A stretch of DNA of 64,000 nt from Solibacillus sp. FSL K6-1523 (GCF_038005225.1 NZ_JBBOSU010000001.1:546001-610000); one strand, 5' to 3'. Counted from the stretch's first letter, positions 38,367 through 51,528 are shown. The notes: generated from the sequence alone by a model not told the origin. Program-made: numbers and translations.

Positions 38367-38899
38367 GTCAATCGACTGTAGCGAAGCGTTATGCTCAAGC
38401 TCTATTTGAATTATCTGCCGGGCAAAACACTGTTGCAGAAGTAAGTTCAGATTTAAAGGAACTTGTAAAAGTAATTGAAACGGACGAAGAGTTCGTTTTA
38501 TTACTAAAAGCACCTAAAATCTCAGCTACTCGCAAAAAAGAACTTGTTGCAGAACTTTTATCTGGTGCACAACCAGCTGTAATCAATATGATTTCTATTT
38601 TAATCGATAAAAAACGTATTGACGAAGCTACAAATGTAGCAGAAGCATTCCAATTTTTAGCGGCTGACGCGCAAGGCGCAGCTGACGCAAAAGTATTCTC
38701 GACACGTGCATTAACAGATGCAGAGCGCACAGAAATTTCTGTAGCATTCGGCAAATTAGTGGGCAAAGAGAAATTAAACATTACAAACGAAATCGACCCA
38801 TCTCTAATCGGTGGTGTACGAGTTCAAATCGGCAACTACATTTACGACAGCACTGTAACATCTAAGTTAGAGGGTTTAAAACGTATTTTAGTTGGTTAA
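38363..38899 (+). CDS. atpH: F1Fo ATP synthase subunit delta
   Basis: A 178-residue F1 stator subunit linking b to the top of the alpha3beta3 head. The OSCP-type N-terminus VAKRYAQALFELS and the C-terminal PSLIGGVRVQIGNYIYDSTV are conserved. It overlaps atpF by four bases and precedes atpA by 28 bp. Confidence 0.95.
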   Translation: MSQSTVAKRYAQALFELSAGQNTVAEVSSDLKELVKVIETDEEFVLLLKAPKISATRKKELVAELLSGAQPAVINMISILIDKKRIDEATNVAEAFQFLAADAQGAADAKVFSTRALTDAERTEISVAFGKLVGKEKLNITNEIDPSLIGGVRVQIGNYIYDSTVTSKLEGLKRILVG

Positions 38900-38921
38900 T
38901 TTTATGAAATGTGAGAGGTGA

Positions 38922-40436
<1,515 letters not shown>

Positions 40437-40447
40437 GACTCATTAGA

Positions 40448-40490
40448 AAGCAGGCGTACTACTAGTTAATTGAACTAGTAGTCCTTGCTT
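40448..40490 (+). other. Hairpin between atpA and atpG
   Basis: ACTACTAGTT (40458-40467) and AACTAGTAGT (40473-40482) pair. An outer AAGCAGG/CCTTGCTT extends the stem with a bulge. It is not followed by a T run, so mRNA processing or protection is likelier than termination. Confidence 0.55.
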
Positions 40491-40527
40491 AAATGAATAA
40501 ACAGTAGCACTTGATTAAAAAACATAA

Positions 40528-42868
<2,341 letters not shown>

Positions 42869-42871
42869 TAA

Positions 42872-43303
<432 letters not shown>

Positions 43304-43304
43304 T

Positions 43305-43493
43305 TTAACTTGCTTCAGCGGAAATCCTCCACTTCTATAAGTGGGGGATGAATGCTAAGGAAAGTAATTTTATTCGGTGGGGTTCAACCCCCTGCTGAAT
43401 CAAGTTAAGCCCCGGCGGATGTCACAGATTTTAAGGGGAGTTTTTCGAGCTCGCTCGAAAAAATCTGGACGCAATTACGCCAGGGCGTAATTG
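43305..43493 (+). repeat. Mosaic repeat copy E (full gamma + alpha)
   Basis: Gamma opens TAACTTGCTTCAGC and closes GCTGAATCAAGTTAA. It contains CTCCACTTCTATAAGTGGGGG and GGGGTTCAACCCC. Alpha follows with CAGATTTTAAGGGG, TTTTTCGAGC/GCTCGAAAAA, ATCTGG and the palindrome AATTACGCC-AG-GGCGTAATT. It lies 2 bp after atpC. Confidence 0.87.
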
Positions 43494-43591
43494 ATTTTAA
43501 AGTGGGCAGAGCAATCTGTCCGCTTTTTTGTGAATAGAAAAGTAATTTTGTCATCGAGGAAATTTATTTCATAGAAGAGGAAGTGAAATAC

Positions 43592-43837
43592 ATGGAAAAT
43601 CTTTATATGCAGGCGGGTCAACAGGCATTAGTAAGTGTAGCAGCATATATTGTATTCATAGGTATTTCTTTTTATGCATTACAAGGTATTCGAATTGAAC
43701 AATTATTTAAAAAGGGGAAAACCTTCCAAATCCAACTATTTTATATTGTCATGAGTATTACAATTGGATCGACAGTGGCAGATTTTTTCATTAACTTTAC
43801 AAATTGGTCCCAAAAAATTACGTATATTTTCAATTAA
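43592..43837 (+). CDS. ywzB: DUF1146 family membrane protein (YwzB-like)
   Basis: An 81-residue protein with two transmembrane helices (about 9-30 and 45-65), a basic loop between them (KKGKTFQIQ) and a short polar tail. The DUF1146 family is found downstream of atpC in Bacillus; its function is unknown. Start chosen at ATG 43592 (GAGGAAG upstream) rather than the in-frame GTG 43583. Here repeat copy E separates it from the atp operon. Confidence 0.85.
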   Translation: MENLYMQAGQQALVSVAAYIVFIGISFYALQGIRIEQLFKKGKTFQIQLFYIVMSITIGSTVADFFINFTNWSQKITYIFN

Positions 43838-43853
43838 AAGGGATGTAACAATT

Positions 43854-43901
43854 TATACCTTGTAGGGAAGAATAATGAGTTATCATTCGCTACAAGGTAT
43901 A
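43854..43901. terminator. Long hairpin after ywzB
   Basis: TATACCTTGTAG (43854-43865) and CTACAAGGTATA (43890-43901) are exact arms, with further inner pairing GAATAATGA/TATCATTC. There is no T run, so it is either a factor-assisted terminator or an RNA 3' stabiliser. Confidence 0.55.
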
Positions 43902-44121
43902 AAGATTTCCTAGGAAATAATGAATGTTCAACTGCGGGACATAATTAGGAGATCCAAACCGGTGAATTTAGACACATTCACCATATTTGCGTAAGATGCG
44001 TACTATAAAAGATAGCAAATATCTTAAATTTAGCTTAAAATAGTGATTTGGGCGCTTGAATAAAGGCGTTAATAGTTGTAACATAATCTTTGTGTGTAAA
44101 ATTAGAAGTGAAATGAATTTC

Positions 44122-44303
44122 AACTTAATTCAGTGGGGTTAACCCCAGCTGAATTAAGTTAAGCCCCGGCGGATGTCACAGATTTTTTAGGGGTGAGGAT
44201 GTCAGCCTAAAGACGTCACATCGTGTGACGACGGCTGACTGACCCACGTCCTGTGGGCCCGAGCTCGAAAAAATCTGGACTAAAGTTAGCCGAGGCATAA
44301 TTG
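44122..44303 (+). repeat. Mosaic repeat copy F (short gamma + alpha with beta in its loop)
   Basis: Short gamma AACTTAATTCAG-TGGGGTTAACCCCAG-CTGAATTAAGTT; GCCCCGGCGGATGTCA; CAGATTTTTT. Then beta, with outer stem GTCAGCC/GGCTGAC and hairpins GTCAC-ATCGT-GTGAC and CCCAC-GTCCT-GTGGG. It ends AAAAAATCTGG and a decayed palindrome. It lies 53 bp before murAA. Confidence 0.86.
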
Positions 44304-44356
44304 ATATATATTGCAAGATTATTAATTTTTAAGAATTGAATTCGGAGGGACGAATT

Positions 44357-45670
44357 GTGGAGAGAATTATTGTTACAGGGGGCCAAACATTAAAGGGAAC
44401 AGTGCGAGTAGAAGGCGCGAAAAACGCTGTATTACCTATCTTGGCTGCATCTCTTTTAGCTTCTAAAGATAAAAATAGAATTACAGATGTTCCGAACTTA
44501 GCTGATGTAAGTACAATCAGTGAAGTATTAAAAAGCGTAAATGCAACAGTAGAATATAATGTAGCACAAAATGAAATGATTATAGATGCTTCCGCAGAAC
44601 TTTCAAGTGAAGCGCAATTTGAATTTGTCAGTAAAATGCGCGCATCGATTTTAGTAATGGGTTCTTTACTTGCACGCAATGGTTTTGCGCGAGTAGCATT
44701 ACCAGGTGGCTGTGCAATTGGATCACGTCCGATTGAACTGCATTTAAAAGGCTTTGAAGCAATGGGGGCTAAAATCTCTTTTGGTCACGGTTATGTAGAA
44801 GCAAAGGTCGAGGACAAATTAAAAGGTGCTGAAATTTACTTAGATTTCCCTAGCGTTGGTGCAACAGAAAATATTATGACAGCTGCAGCACTTGCAGAAG
44901 GCATAACGATTATTGAAAACGCCGCAAAAGAACCGGAAATTGTAGATTTAGCAAACTTTATTAATGGTATGGGTGGCCGTGTCATTGGTGCCGGTACAGA
45001 TACAATCCGTATTGAAGGGGTTAAAGCATTAAAAGGTTGCGAACATGCAATTATCCCAGACCGTATTGAAGCAGGTACATTTATGGTAGCCGCGGCAATT
45101 ACACGCGGTGATATATTCATAGAAAATGCTGTACCAGAGCATATGGTGGCATTAATTGCAAAAATGCGTGAAATGGGTGTCGAAATTATAGAAGAGGGCG
45201 AGGGATTGCGCGTCCGTGCCAAGGACCCAATCAAAGCAGTAGATATTAAAACGATGCCGCATCCAGGTTTCCCGACAGATATGCAGTCTCAGCTAATGGC
45301 ATTAATGCTTACAGCGAAAGGCACAAGTATCATTACAGAAACAGTATTTGAAAATCGATTCATGCATGTCGAAGAATTCCGTCGCATGAATGCTGAAGCA
45401 AAAATCGAAGGGCGTTCTGTTTTCATTGAAGGTGAGAAGAACCTACAAGGTGCAGAAGTATCGGCAACTGATTTACGCGCAGCAGCAGCACTTATACTAA
45501 CTGGTTTAGTTTCTGAGGGTGTTACACGCGTTACAAAGCTTCATCACTTAGACCGAGGCTATGTTGACTTCCATAAGAAATTAGCAGCATTAGGTGCCAA
45601 TATAGAGCGTGTGCAAACCGATGAACAAATCAACGAGCTAGCAGCAGAATCAAACATTGTAAATGCATAA
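44357..45670 (+). CDS. murAA: UDP-N-acetylglucosamine 1-carboxyvinyltransferase 1
   Basis: A 437-residue enzyme, paralogue of the murAB product at 19326, performing the first committed step of peptidoglycan synthesis. [10 protein letters not shown] at the N-terminus and catalytic Cys119 in [10 protein letters not shown] are visible. Start chosen at GTG 44357, with GGAGGGA upstream, which gives the family length; the TTG at 44336 lies before the ribosome site. Located after ywzB and before spoIID as in B. subtilis, where murAA is the essential copy. A terminator follows. Confidence 0.95.
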   Translation: MERIIVTGGQTLKGTVRVEGAKNAVLPILAASLLASKDKNRITDVPNLADVSTISEVLKSVNATVEYNVAQNEMIIDASAELSSEAQFEFVSKMRASILVMGSLLARNGFARVALPGGCAIGSRPIELHLKGFEAMGAKISFGHGYVEAKVEDKLKGAEIYLDFPSVGATENIMTAAALAEGITIIENAAKEPEIVDLANFINGMGGRVIGAGTDTIRIEGVKALKGCEHAIIPDRIEAGTFMVAAAITRGDIFIENAVPEHMVALIAKMREMGVEIIEEGEGLRVRAKDPIKAVDIKTMPHPGFPTDMQSQLMALMLTAKGTSIITETVFENRFMHVEEFRRMNAEAKIEGRSVFIEGEKNLQGAEVSATDLRAAAALILTGLVSEGVTRVTKLHHLDRGYVDFHKKLAALGANIERVQTDEQINELAAESNIVNA

Positions 45671-45693
45671 CGAATACGAATGAATACGTTAGA

Positions 45694-45729
45694 AGAAACT
45701 AGTGTTTAACAATACTAGTTTCTTTTTTT
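45694..45729 (+). terminator. Terminator after murAA
   Basis: AGAAACTAGT-gtttaacaat-ACTAGTTTCT followed by a long T run. Confidence 0.87.
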
Positions 45730-45798
45730 GTTGTTCTCTTAAATCTCATAAAAGGAAAATCCAATGAATGTTTTTCTCTATTGAACATACATTGTCAT

Positions 45799-46713
45799 AT
45801 GAAAAAATTGCTAATCATTATTTTATTGTTTTGCATTCCATTGTATTTTGTAAAAGGTTTAAAAAGCACACCACAAACACAAGAAACACCAGAAGCACAA
45901 GAAAAACAATGCGAAATTTATGTGAAGGTGAATGGTGGAGAAATTGCGCTCAATGAATATTTAGTTGGCGTGTTAGCAGGGGAGATGCCGGCAAGTTTTC
46001 ATGAGGAGGCATTAAAAGCACAGGCTATTGCTGCAAGAACTTATGCATTAAGGAAAACAGAATATGGTAAAAAGGAAATTCAAGCAACAACAGCCCATCA
46101 AGTATTTGAAACCGTAGAAAAGCGGAAGGAAAAATGGCAATCCGTATTTTCTACGTACGAGAATAAGATTGAGCAAGCAATAGAAGCAACGGGAAATCAA
46201 GTTTTGACGTATGATGGTGAATTAATTACTGCTATGTTTCATGCATCCTCTAGTAAACAAACGGAATCGGCAAAAAACTATAGCGGCCATGATATACCTT
46301 ATTTACAATCGGTTTCATCAATAGAAGAACCTTTAATTGAAACAGTCAATTTTACTTTTGCTCAGCTCAATGAAAAACTCAAGCAAAAGCTAAGCGCTGA
46401 TGCGTATGGCAACATGAAACTTGCTAGAAATGATACGAATCGCATTGAGCAAGTGACGATTGGTAAAGTTGGATGGTCTGGTAGAGAGTTTCGAGAGTTG
46501 CTTCAATTAAAATCTACAGACTTCTCTGTGAAATGGTCGACAAAAGGGCTTGAAGTTATAACACGTGGATATGGTCATGGGGTAGGAATGAGTCAGCACG
46601 GTGCTAATGCGATGGCGAAGGATGGTACAACAGTGGAAGGAATTTTGAATAATTACTACCCAGGAGCACAAATTGAAGAAGCAAATTATTGCAAAGAAGT
46701 AGGGAAACAATAG
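45799..46713 (+). CDS. spoIID: Stage II sporulation protein D
   Basis: A 304-residue mother-cell lytic transglycosylase needed for engulfment with SpoIIM and SpoIIP. An N-terminal membrane anchor (KKLLIIILLFCIPLYFV) leads into the SpoIID/LytB domain: EYLVGVLAGEMPASFHEEALKAQAIAARTYA (catalytic Glu expected in AGEMP), HASSSKQTESAKNY and GYGHGVGMSQHGANAMA. Start chosen at ATG 45799, which begins the anchor; no proper ribosome site is adjacent. A sigma-E-like -10 CATACATT lies only 8 bp upstream (45787-45794 region), so either the message is nearly leaderless or transcription starts further up. Confidence 0.93.
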   Translation: MKKLLIIILLFCIPLYFVKGLKSTPQTQETPEAQEKQCEIYVKVNGGEIALNEYLVGVLAGEMPASFHEEALKAQAIAARTYALRKTEYGKKEIQATTAHQVFETVEKRKEKWQSVFSTYENKIEQAIEATGNQVLTYDGELITAMFHASSSKQTESAKNYSGHDIPYLQSVSSIEEPLIETVNFTFAQLNEKLKQKLSADAYGNMKLARNDTNRIEQVTIGKVGWSGREFRELLQLKSTDFSVKWSTKGLEVITRGYGHGVGMSQHGANAMAKDGTTVEGILNNYYPGAQIEEANYCKEVGKQ

Positions 46714-46844
46714 CGTTCTCTCCTCATTTTCAGAAGGGGGGTCCAAACGTCTACGTGGGAGATAAAAAATAATGAAGTATCACAGTGAATAAGTATGTTT
46801 AGATTCTCAAAAATTGGTCTACACTTCCACTAGAGGTGATGATG

Positions 46845-47492
46845 ATGAGAGAAGATAAACAAAAGCCTTCTCAAAAGACGCTTATGCAGCAGGCGTGGTT
46901 TTGGCCAGCTATCTATGGCGGAATGGCATTGATGATTGTTGCAGTAATTTTTGGCTTTAACCAACTTTATGAAAGTCAACAGGAAACGGCATTAGTTGAG
47001 GAAGCGATGTTACCAGAGCCTGGGTTAGTAGAAACGGCTGCACGTGAAGAAACATTGAAGTATCCGTTTAAAGAAGAATTGGTGAATGAAGTAGCCATAC
47101 TTCAGAATTTTTATGATGTGAATGCAGATGCAGCATCACGTGAAAAAGCATTGCTTGTATTCGATCAAGTATTCACAGCATCAACAGGTGTTTCGATTGC
47201 GATTAATAGTGAACCATTTGAAGTTGTAGCGGCCATGAGTGGAGAAGTCGTAGAAGTGAAGATGGACGAATTTACTGGAAATACAATTATTATGGAACAC
47301 GCAGATGGGAAGCAAACACGTTATAGCTCCGTGGCAGATATTTTAGTCAAAGCGGGCGACAAAGTAACGCAAGGTGAACAAATTGCAACGTCGCAAGGTA
47401 ATGATTGGAATCCAACTGTTGGTGTCCATTTATACTTTGAAGTACTTGAACAAGGTGTGCTTGTTGATCCACGTAAATTTTTATCGTTTTAA
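46845..47492 (+). CDS. spoIIQ: Stage II sporulation protein Q (degenerate M23 peptidase)
   Basis: A 215-residue forespore membrane protein. One transmembrane helix (about 20-40) is followed by an extracytoplasmic LytM-like domain (GVSIAINSEPFEVVAAMSGEV ... HADGKQTRYSS ... GVHLYFEV). The zinc ligand normally in HxGxD is replaced (IAINSE), so it should lack peptidase activity, as in B. subtilis SpoIIQ, which instead binds SpoIIIAH across the septum. Start chosen among four adjacent codons at ATG 46845, 6 nt after AGAGGTG. It is shorter than the B. subtilis protein because the low-complexity tail is missing. Confidence 0.9.
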   Translation: MREDKQKPSQKTLMQQAWFWPAIYGGMALMIVAVIFGFNQLYESQQETALVEEAMLPEPGLVETAAREETLKYPFKEELVNEVAILQNFYDVNADAASREKALLVFDQVFTASTGVSIAINSEPFEVVAAMSGEVVEVKMDEFTGNTIIMEHADGKQTRYSSVADILVKAGDKVTQGEQIATSQGNDWNPTVGVHLYFEVLEQGVLVDPRKFLSF

Positions 47493-47501
47493 GTTTACCA
47501 T

Positions 47502-47645
47502 TTAACTTGATTCAGTGGGGTTCAAACCCCGCTGAATTGGGGAACAAAGGCTAAACCCGTCACATTGTGTGACAACGGCTTACTGACCCACGTCTTGTGG
47601 ACCCTCGAAAAAAAATCTGGACTAAAGTTAACCGAGTCGTAATTG
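47502..47645 (+). repeat. Mosaic repeat copy G (short gamma + beta + alpha remnant)
   Basis: AACTTGATTCAG-TGGGGTTCAAACCCCG-CTGAATT. Then beta, with AAAGGC, hairpins GTCAC-ATTGT-GTGAC and CCCAC-GTCTT-GTGG, then CTCGAAAAAAAATCTGG and a decayed palindrome. The left alpha arm is lost. It lies 10 bp after spoIIQ. Confidence 0.82.
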
Positions 47646-47795
47646 TTCCTAATTTATCCGAATATTGAGAGCCAACAAAACATAAGGTGAAGCAATAACC
47701 ATCTTTTACAACTTGTTGTAGAAAATGAACATATTTGCTAGTGCTCACTTTATAAGAGAAGACCTTATCACCAAAGCCCTATATTTTATGAAGTA

Positions 47796-47823
47796 GACAT
47801 TTCAAAACCTATGTTGAAATGTC
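47796..47823. promoter_or_regulatory. Inverted repeat upstream of spoIIID
   Basis: GACATTTCAA (47796-47805) and TTGAAATGTC (47814-47823), exact 10-bp arms with an 8-bp loop, 83 bp before the spoIIID start. Operator or leader hairpin; no factor identified. A sigma-E promoter could not be fixed nearby. Confidence 0.4.
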
Positions 47824-47906
47824 GAAGGGTGTAAATACAGCGAGAAATAAGGTCTGAACAAAATATGAAGTTGGCTCTTTTCATATTCGATAGAGAGGGA
47901 GAGAAC

Positions 47907-48173
47907 GTGCACGAACATATTCGGCATCGCTGCGTTCGACTGGGAGAGCTGTTGATTGAGACGGGGGAAACTGTACGTGCCCTTGCAAAAATGACAGGGT
48001 TTTCAAAAAGTACGGTACACAAGGATTTAACAGAAAGACTCAAACAAATAAATGAACCACTCGCACACCAAGTACAGCAAGTATTGGCGTACAATAAATC
48101 AATACGTCATTTGCGCGGAGGTGAAGCGACACGAAAAAAATGGGAAAGCAAACAATATGAAAAAAGCATTTAG
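47907..48173 (+). CDS. spoIIID: Stage III sporulation transcriptional regulator SpoIIID
   Basis: An 88-residue DNA-binding protein of the mother cell that activates and represses sigma-E genes. The helix-turn-helix is in TVRALAKMTGFSKSTVHKDL (about residues 23-42). The conserved C-terminal basic segment SIRHLRGGEATRKKW follows. Start chosen at GTG 47907 with GAGGGAGAG upstream, which reproduces the family N-terminus; the in-frame ATG 47865 adds 14 unrelated residues. The last codons lie within the terminator stem. mbl follows, the conserved order. Confidence 0.95.
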   Translation: MHEHIRHRCVRLGELLIETGETVRALAKMTGFSKSTVHKDLTERLKQINEPLAHQVQQVLAYNKSIRHLRGGEATRKKWESKQYEKSI

Positions 48174-48205
48174 ATAATCTCGATTAGAATCTAAATGCTT
48201 TTTCG
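48160..48205 (+). terminator. Terminator overlapping the end of spoIIID
   Basis: AAAAAGCATTTAGA...TCTAAATGCTTTTT; the stop codon TAG is inside the left arm. Confidence 0.85.
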
Positions 48206-48358
48206 AATTTTAAGAAGATTCCCGTTAAAAAACCCAATAAAGGGAAATCCTTCCCATGAAATAAGGTGTAATTAACTAGTCATTATGATAAAATAATCAA
48301 GATAAAGATATAATAGATACGTAGAGATTGGAACCGGTGGGAAGGAGCTAAAAAAGCC

Positions 48359-49354
48359 ATGTTTTCAAAAGATATTGGAATCGATTTAGGGACGGCAAAT
48401 GTAATAATCCATGTGAAGGGTAAAGGGATTGTTTTAAATGAGCCGTCCGTTGTGGCGATTGATAAAAAATCAGGTAAAGTACTTGCAGTAGGGGAAGAAG
48501 CACGTCAGATGGTGGGACGTACACCAGGGAATATTAGTGCAATCCGCCCATTAAAAGATGGTGTTATTGCAGATTTTGATATTACAGAATCGATGTTAAA
48601 GCATTTTATAAATAAATTAGACGTAAAAGGTTTTTTATCAAAACCACGCATATTAATTTGTTGCCCAACGAATATTACAAGCGTAGAGCAAAAGGCAATT
48701 CGTGAGGCGGCTGAAAAAGCGGGCGGCAAAAAGGTATACTTAGAAGAAGAGCCAAAAGTAGCGGCAATTGGTGCCGGTATGGATATTTTCCAACCAAGTG
48801 GTAACATGGTAGTAGATATTGGTGGTGGTACAACAGATATCGCTGTTTTATCAATGGGTGATATCGTGACGAGCGAATCCATTAAAATCGCAGGTGACGT
48901 ATTTGACAATGACATCTTGCAATACATAAAGAAAGAATACAAGTTATTAATTGGTGAACGCACATCAGAAGCAATCAAAATGACGATTGGTACGGTTGCC
49001 CCAGGTGGACGTAGTGATTCAATGGACATTCGTGGGCGTGATATGGTCACAGGGTTACCTCGTACGATTGAAATCCACTCTGAAGAGATCGAACAAGCAT
49101 TACGTGAATCAGTGAGCATGATTGTACAGTCTGCAAAAAATGTTTTAGAAAAAACACCACCAGAGTTATCCGCAGATATTATTGATCGAGGTGTTATTAT
49201 TACAGGCGGTGGCGCATTGTTACATGGCATGGACCAGCTATTAGTGAACGAATTAAAAGTACCTGTATTTGTCGCTGAAAATCCAATAGACTGCGTGGCA
49301 ATTGGAACAGGCATTATGTTAGACAATATTGACCGTGCAGTAGCTTCTAAATAA
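48359..49354 (+). CDS. mbl: MreB-like rod-shape protein Mbl
   Basis: A 331-residue bacterial actin that organises lateral wall synthesis under the membrane. Phosphate-binding DLGTANV (residues 8-14), VDIGGGTTDIAVLS and the adenosine motif ITGGGALLHG are present. ATG 48359 follows GGGAAGGAG. Being next to spoIIID and upstream of flhO identifies it as Mbl rather than MreB or MreBH. Confidence 0.95.
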   Translation: MFSKDIGIDLGTANVIIHVKGKGIVLNEPSVVAIDKKSGKVLAVGEEARQMVGRTPGNISAIRPLKDGVIADFDITESMLKHFINKLDVKGFLSKPRILICCPTNITSVEQKAIREAAEKAGGKKVYLEEEPKVAAIGAGMDIFQPSGNMVVDIGGGTTDIAVLSMGDIVTSESIKIAGDVFDNDILQYIKKEYKLLIGERTSEAIKMTIGTVAPGGRSDSMDIRGRDMVTGLPRTIEIHSEEIEQALRESVSMIVQSAKNVLEKTPPELSADIIDRGVIITGGGALLHGMDQLLVNELKVPVFVAENPIDCVAIGTGIMLDNIDRAVASK

Positions 49355-49435
49355 ATAACAAACAAGTGTAAGTTCTAACATTACTTAAATTATTACCGAT
49401 AATATACAAATAAATAATATTTAGAGGTGAATTCA

Positions 49436-50275
49436 ATGTTTAAAGGATTTTATACAGTCGCAACAGGTATGATTGCACAGCAACGTAAAACAGAAATTTT
49501 AACAAATAATATGGCAAATGCCAATACACCAGGTTTCAAATCCGATCAGTCAACGATTCGTTCGTTTCCAGATATGCTTATGTCCGCTGTGAATTCTACA
49601 ACAATTCCAACAGAAAAAGGCTTTGCATTAAAACGTCTAGATCCAGTTGGTACGGTTAATGCGGGTGTTTATTTGCAAGAAACATTAGCAAATCATACGC
49701 AAGGACAAGTTTATTCAACAGGTCTTACAACAGATGTGGCATTGATTAATAAAACATTGCCAATAGATGCTGAATCAGGGAATTCAGGCGCTATTTTCTT
49801 CCGTTTAGAAGGAGAGGATGGCACAGAATCTTATACGCGTAATGGTAACTTTACATTAGATGGAGAAGGAAACTTAGTAAATCCAAATGGGCTCTTTGTA
49901 TTAGGTGAAAATGGAGAACGTCTTCAATTTGCAAATGACTTAATTCAAATTAGTCCTGATGGTGCGATTTATGATGAAAATGGCGTACAAGTGGGAACTT
50001 TAGGTGTTTCATTTTCTGCCAATCCAGACGTATTAATCAAGCGTGATAACGGCCTTTACAATACAATCGATAATGTAAATTTACCATCTGCTTATGGACA
50101 AGCAGGGGTTAGCTTTGCTATGCAGCATCAATATTTAGAGGGATCCAATGTCGATTCTGCGAAAGCGATGACAGATCTTCTAACATCATACCGAGCATTC
50201 GAGGCCAACCAAAAAGTATTACAAGCTTACGATAAAAGTATGGACAAAGCCGTTAATGAAATTGGACGAGTTTAA
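49436..50275 (+). CDS. flhO: Flagellar basal-body rod/hook protein FlhO
   Basis: A 279-residue FlgG/FlgF-type rod protein. The N-terminal coiled segment (GFYTVATGMIAQQRKTEILTNNMANANTPGFKS) is the rod-protein signature and mediates type III export. The C-terminal DLLTSYRAFEANQKVLQAYDKSM matches the partner helix. Start at ATG 49436 after GAGGTG. Position after mbl and before flhP corresponds to B. subtilis flhO. A 32-bp perfect palindrome follows the stop codon. Confidence 0.92.
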   Translation: MFKGFYTVATGMIAQQRKTEILTNNMANANTPGFKSDQSTIRSFPDMLMSAVNSTTIPTEKGFALKRLDPVGTVNAGVYLQETLANHTQGQVYSTGLTTDVALINKTLPIDAESGNSGAIFFRLEGEDGTESYTRNGNFTLDGEGNLVNPNGLFVLGENGERLQFANDLIQISPDGAIYDENGVQVGTLGVSFSANPDVLIKRDNGLYNTIDNVNLPSAYGQAGVSFAMQHQYLEGSNVDSAKAMTDLLTSYRAFEANQKVLQAYDKSMDKAVNEIGRV

Positions 50276-50276
50276 T

Positions 50277-50308
50277 CTATATTAGCGGATAAATATCCGC
50301 TAATATAG
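50277..50308. terminator. Perfect palindrome after flhO
   Basis: CTATATTAGCGGATA-AATATCCGCTAATATAG-type inverted repeat, 50277-50308, starting two bases after the stop codon. No T run, and the TATATTAGCGG arm is repeated at 50473-50483 beyond repeat copy H. Confidence 0.55.
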
Positions 50309-50312
50309 TGGA

Positions 50313-50464
50313 ACTCTGGCTAAGAACGCCGCGTCCTGCGGCAACGCCTGAGTAACCAACATCGTGTTGGCCTAAAGCCTCCGGCGGATGTTATGGAATC
50401 GGAAGGGAGTTCTTTGTGCGAGCACAAAGCCGATTCCAAACGCAATTATGCCAAGGCATAATTG
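50313..50464 (+). repeat. Mosaic repeat copy H (beta + divergent alpha)
   Basis: Beta: CTCTGGC/GCCTGAG, hairpins GCCGC-GTCCT-GCGGC and CCAAC-ATCGT-GTTGG. Alpha has different bases but the same pairing: GGAATCGG...CCGATTCC in place of CAGATTTTT...AAAAATCTG, CTTTGTGC/GCACAAAG in place of TTTTTCGAGC/GCTCGAAAAA, and AATTATGCC-AA-GGCATAATT in place of AATTACGCC...GGCGTAATT. Confidence 0.85.
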
Positions 50465-50471
50465 ATTTAAA

Positions 50472-50612
50472 TTTATATTAGCGGATTTTATTTTAGCAGT
50501 TGCCTAAGCAATCGCTAAATTAGTGAAACTTTGGTGAGGGGACCTCGTCTAATATTAATATGAGAGCCATCCACATATTAGCCAATTCCAAACGCAATTA
50601 TACTTTATGCGT
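50472..50612 (+). repeat. Degenerate tandem copy of the flhO-side palindrome and repeat H
   Basis: TATATTAGCGG, then CGCTAAATTAGTGAAACTTTGG and CCAATTCCAAACGCAATTAT repeat the flank and the start and end of copy H in the same order, with the middle decayed. It suggests a tandem duplication of about 185 bp. Confidence 0.6.
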
Positions 50613-50662
50613 AAATCCATAAAATATCACAGCAAATTTTATTGTATAGAGGAGACATAAGC

Positions 50663-51502
50663 ATGTTACGTACAATGGTTACTGCGACAAATACATTGTC
50701 ACAAATACAGCATCAGCTTGATACAATTAGTTCAAATATCGCCAACAGTAATACACATGGCTATAAAGCACAACAAGCAAACTTTTCAGAAATGTTATAT
50801 CAGCAATTCGACAATGACAAATTTGATAAAACATTACGCCAATCACCAGTAGGTATTCGCTATGGCGTCGGTGCACAAATTGGTCAAATCCAAGCGAATC
50901 AAGCACAAGGTTCTATTCAAATGACTGAGCGTGATTTAGATTTTGCACTCACTGGGAAAAATCAATATTTTAATATTTTGATGCAAGATGAAACGGGTGC
51001 AGCACAAACGGTGTATACGCGCAACGGTAGTTTTTACGTGACGCCAACAGAGCCAGGCATCGTATCACTTGTGAATAGTGATGGACATGCAGTAGCCGAT
51101 TCAAATGGACAACCGATTACGTTTCCAGATGATGTGAAGCAATTTACGATGGATGCGGATGGTAGTTTAGTTGTAAATTATGCAAATGGTCCCGCACAAA
51201 CATTCCAATTAGGGATTACAGCGCTTCAAAAGCCACAAGTAATGGAGCAAATTCAAGGTGGCACATATATCGGTTTACCTAATAATTTGGACGAATTAGG
51301 GTATACTGAAGAAAACATCTTAACAAATCTTCAAGGGGCAAACCGTCAAGTCGGCATTCAAAAGGGTGCGCTTGAAATGTCCAATGTTGATGTATCACAA
51401 GAGATGACGAGTTTAATTCAAGCACAACGCTCTTATCAGTTCAATACGCGCGCGGTAACAATTGCTGATCAGATGCTTGGACTCATTACGGGCATTCGTT
51501 AA
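50663..51502 (+). CDS. flhP: Flagellar basal-body rod/hook protein FlhP
   Basis: A 279-residue paralogue of FlhO with the same ends: TNTLSQIQHQLDTISSNIANSNTHGYK at the N-terminus and SNVDVSQEMTSLIQAQRSYQFNTR at the C-terminus. FlhP is required for flagellar rod completion in B. subtilis. Start chosen at ATG 50663 after AGAGGAGA; the in-frame TTG 50642 precedes the ribosome site. In B. subtilis flhO and flhP are adjacent; here 387 bp of repeats separate them. Confidence 0.92.
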   Translation: MLRTMVTATNTLSQIQHQLDTISSNIANSNTHGYKAQQANFSEMLYQQFDNDKFDKTLRQSPVGIRYGVGAQIGQIQANQAQGSIQMTERDLDFALTGKNQYFNILMQDETGAAQTVYTRNGSFYVTPTEPGIVSLVNSDGHAVADSNGQPITFPDDVKQFTMDADGSLVVNYANGPAQTFQLGITALQKPQVMEQIQGGTYIGLPNNLDELGYTEENILTNLQGANRQVGIQKGALEMSNVDVSQEMTSLIQAQRSYQFNTRAVTIADQMLGLITGIR

Positions 51503-51528
51503 TCGTCATTTTTAAGGGAGTAAATTTT

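Noticed and set aside
45768-45956. 62-codon frame overlapping the spoIID start
   Set aside because: It is out of frame with the clear SpoIID coding sequence and has no domain features; kept only as part of the start-site puzzle.
48505-49365. Long minus-strand open frame (286 codons) opposite mbl
   Set aside because: It is fully antisense to the conserved mbl gene and has no family features; an effect of codon bias.
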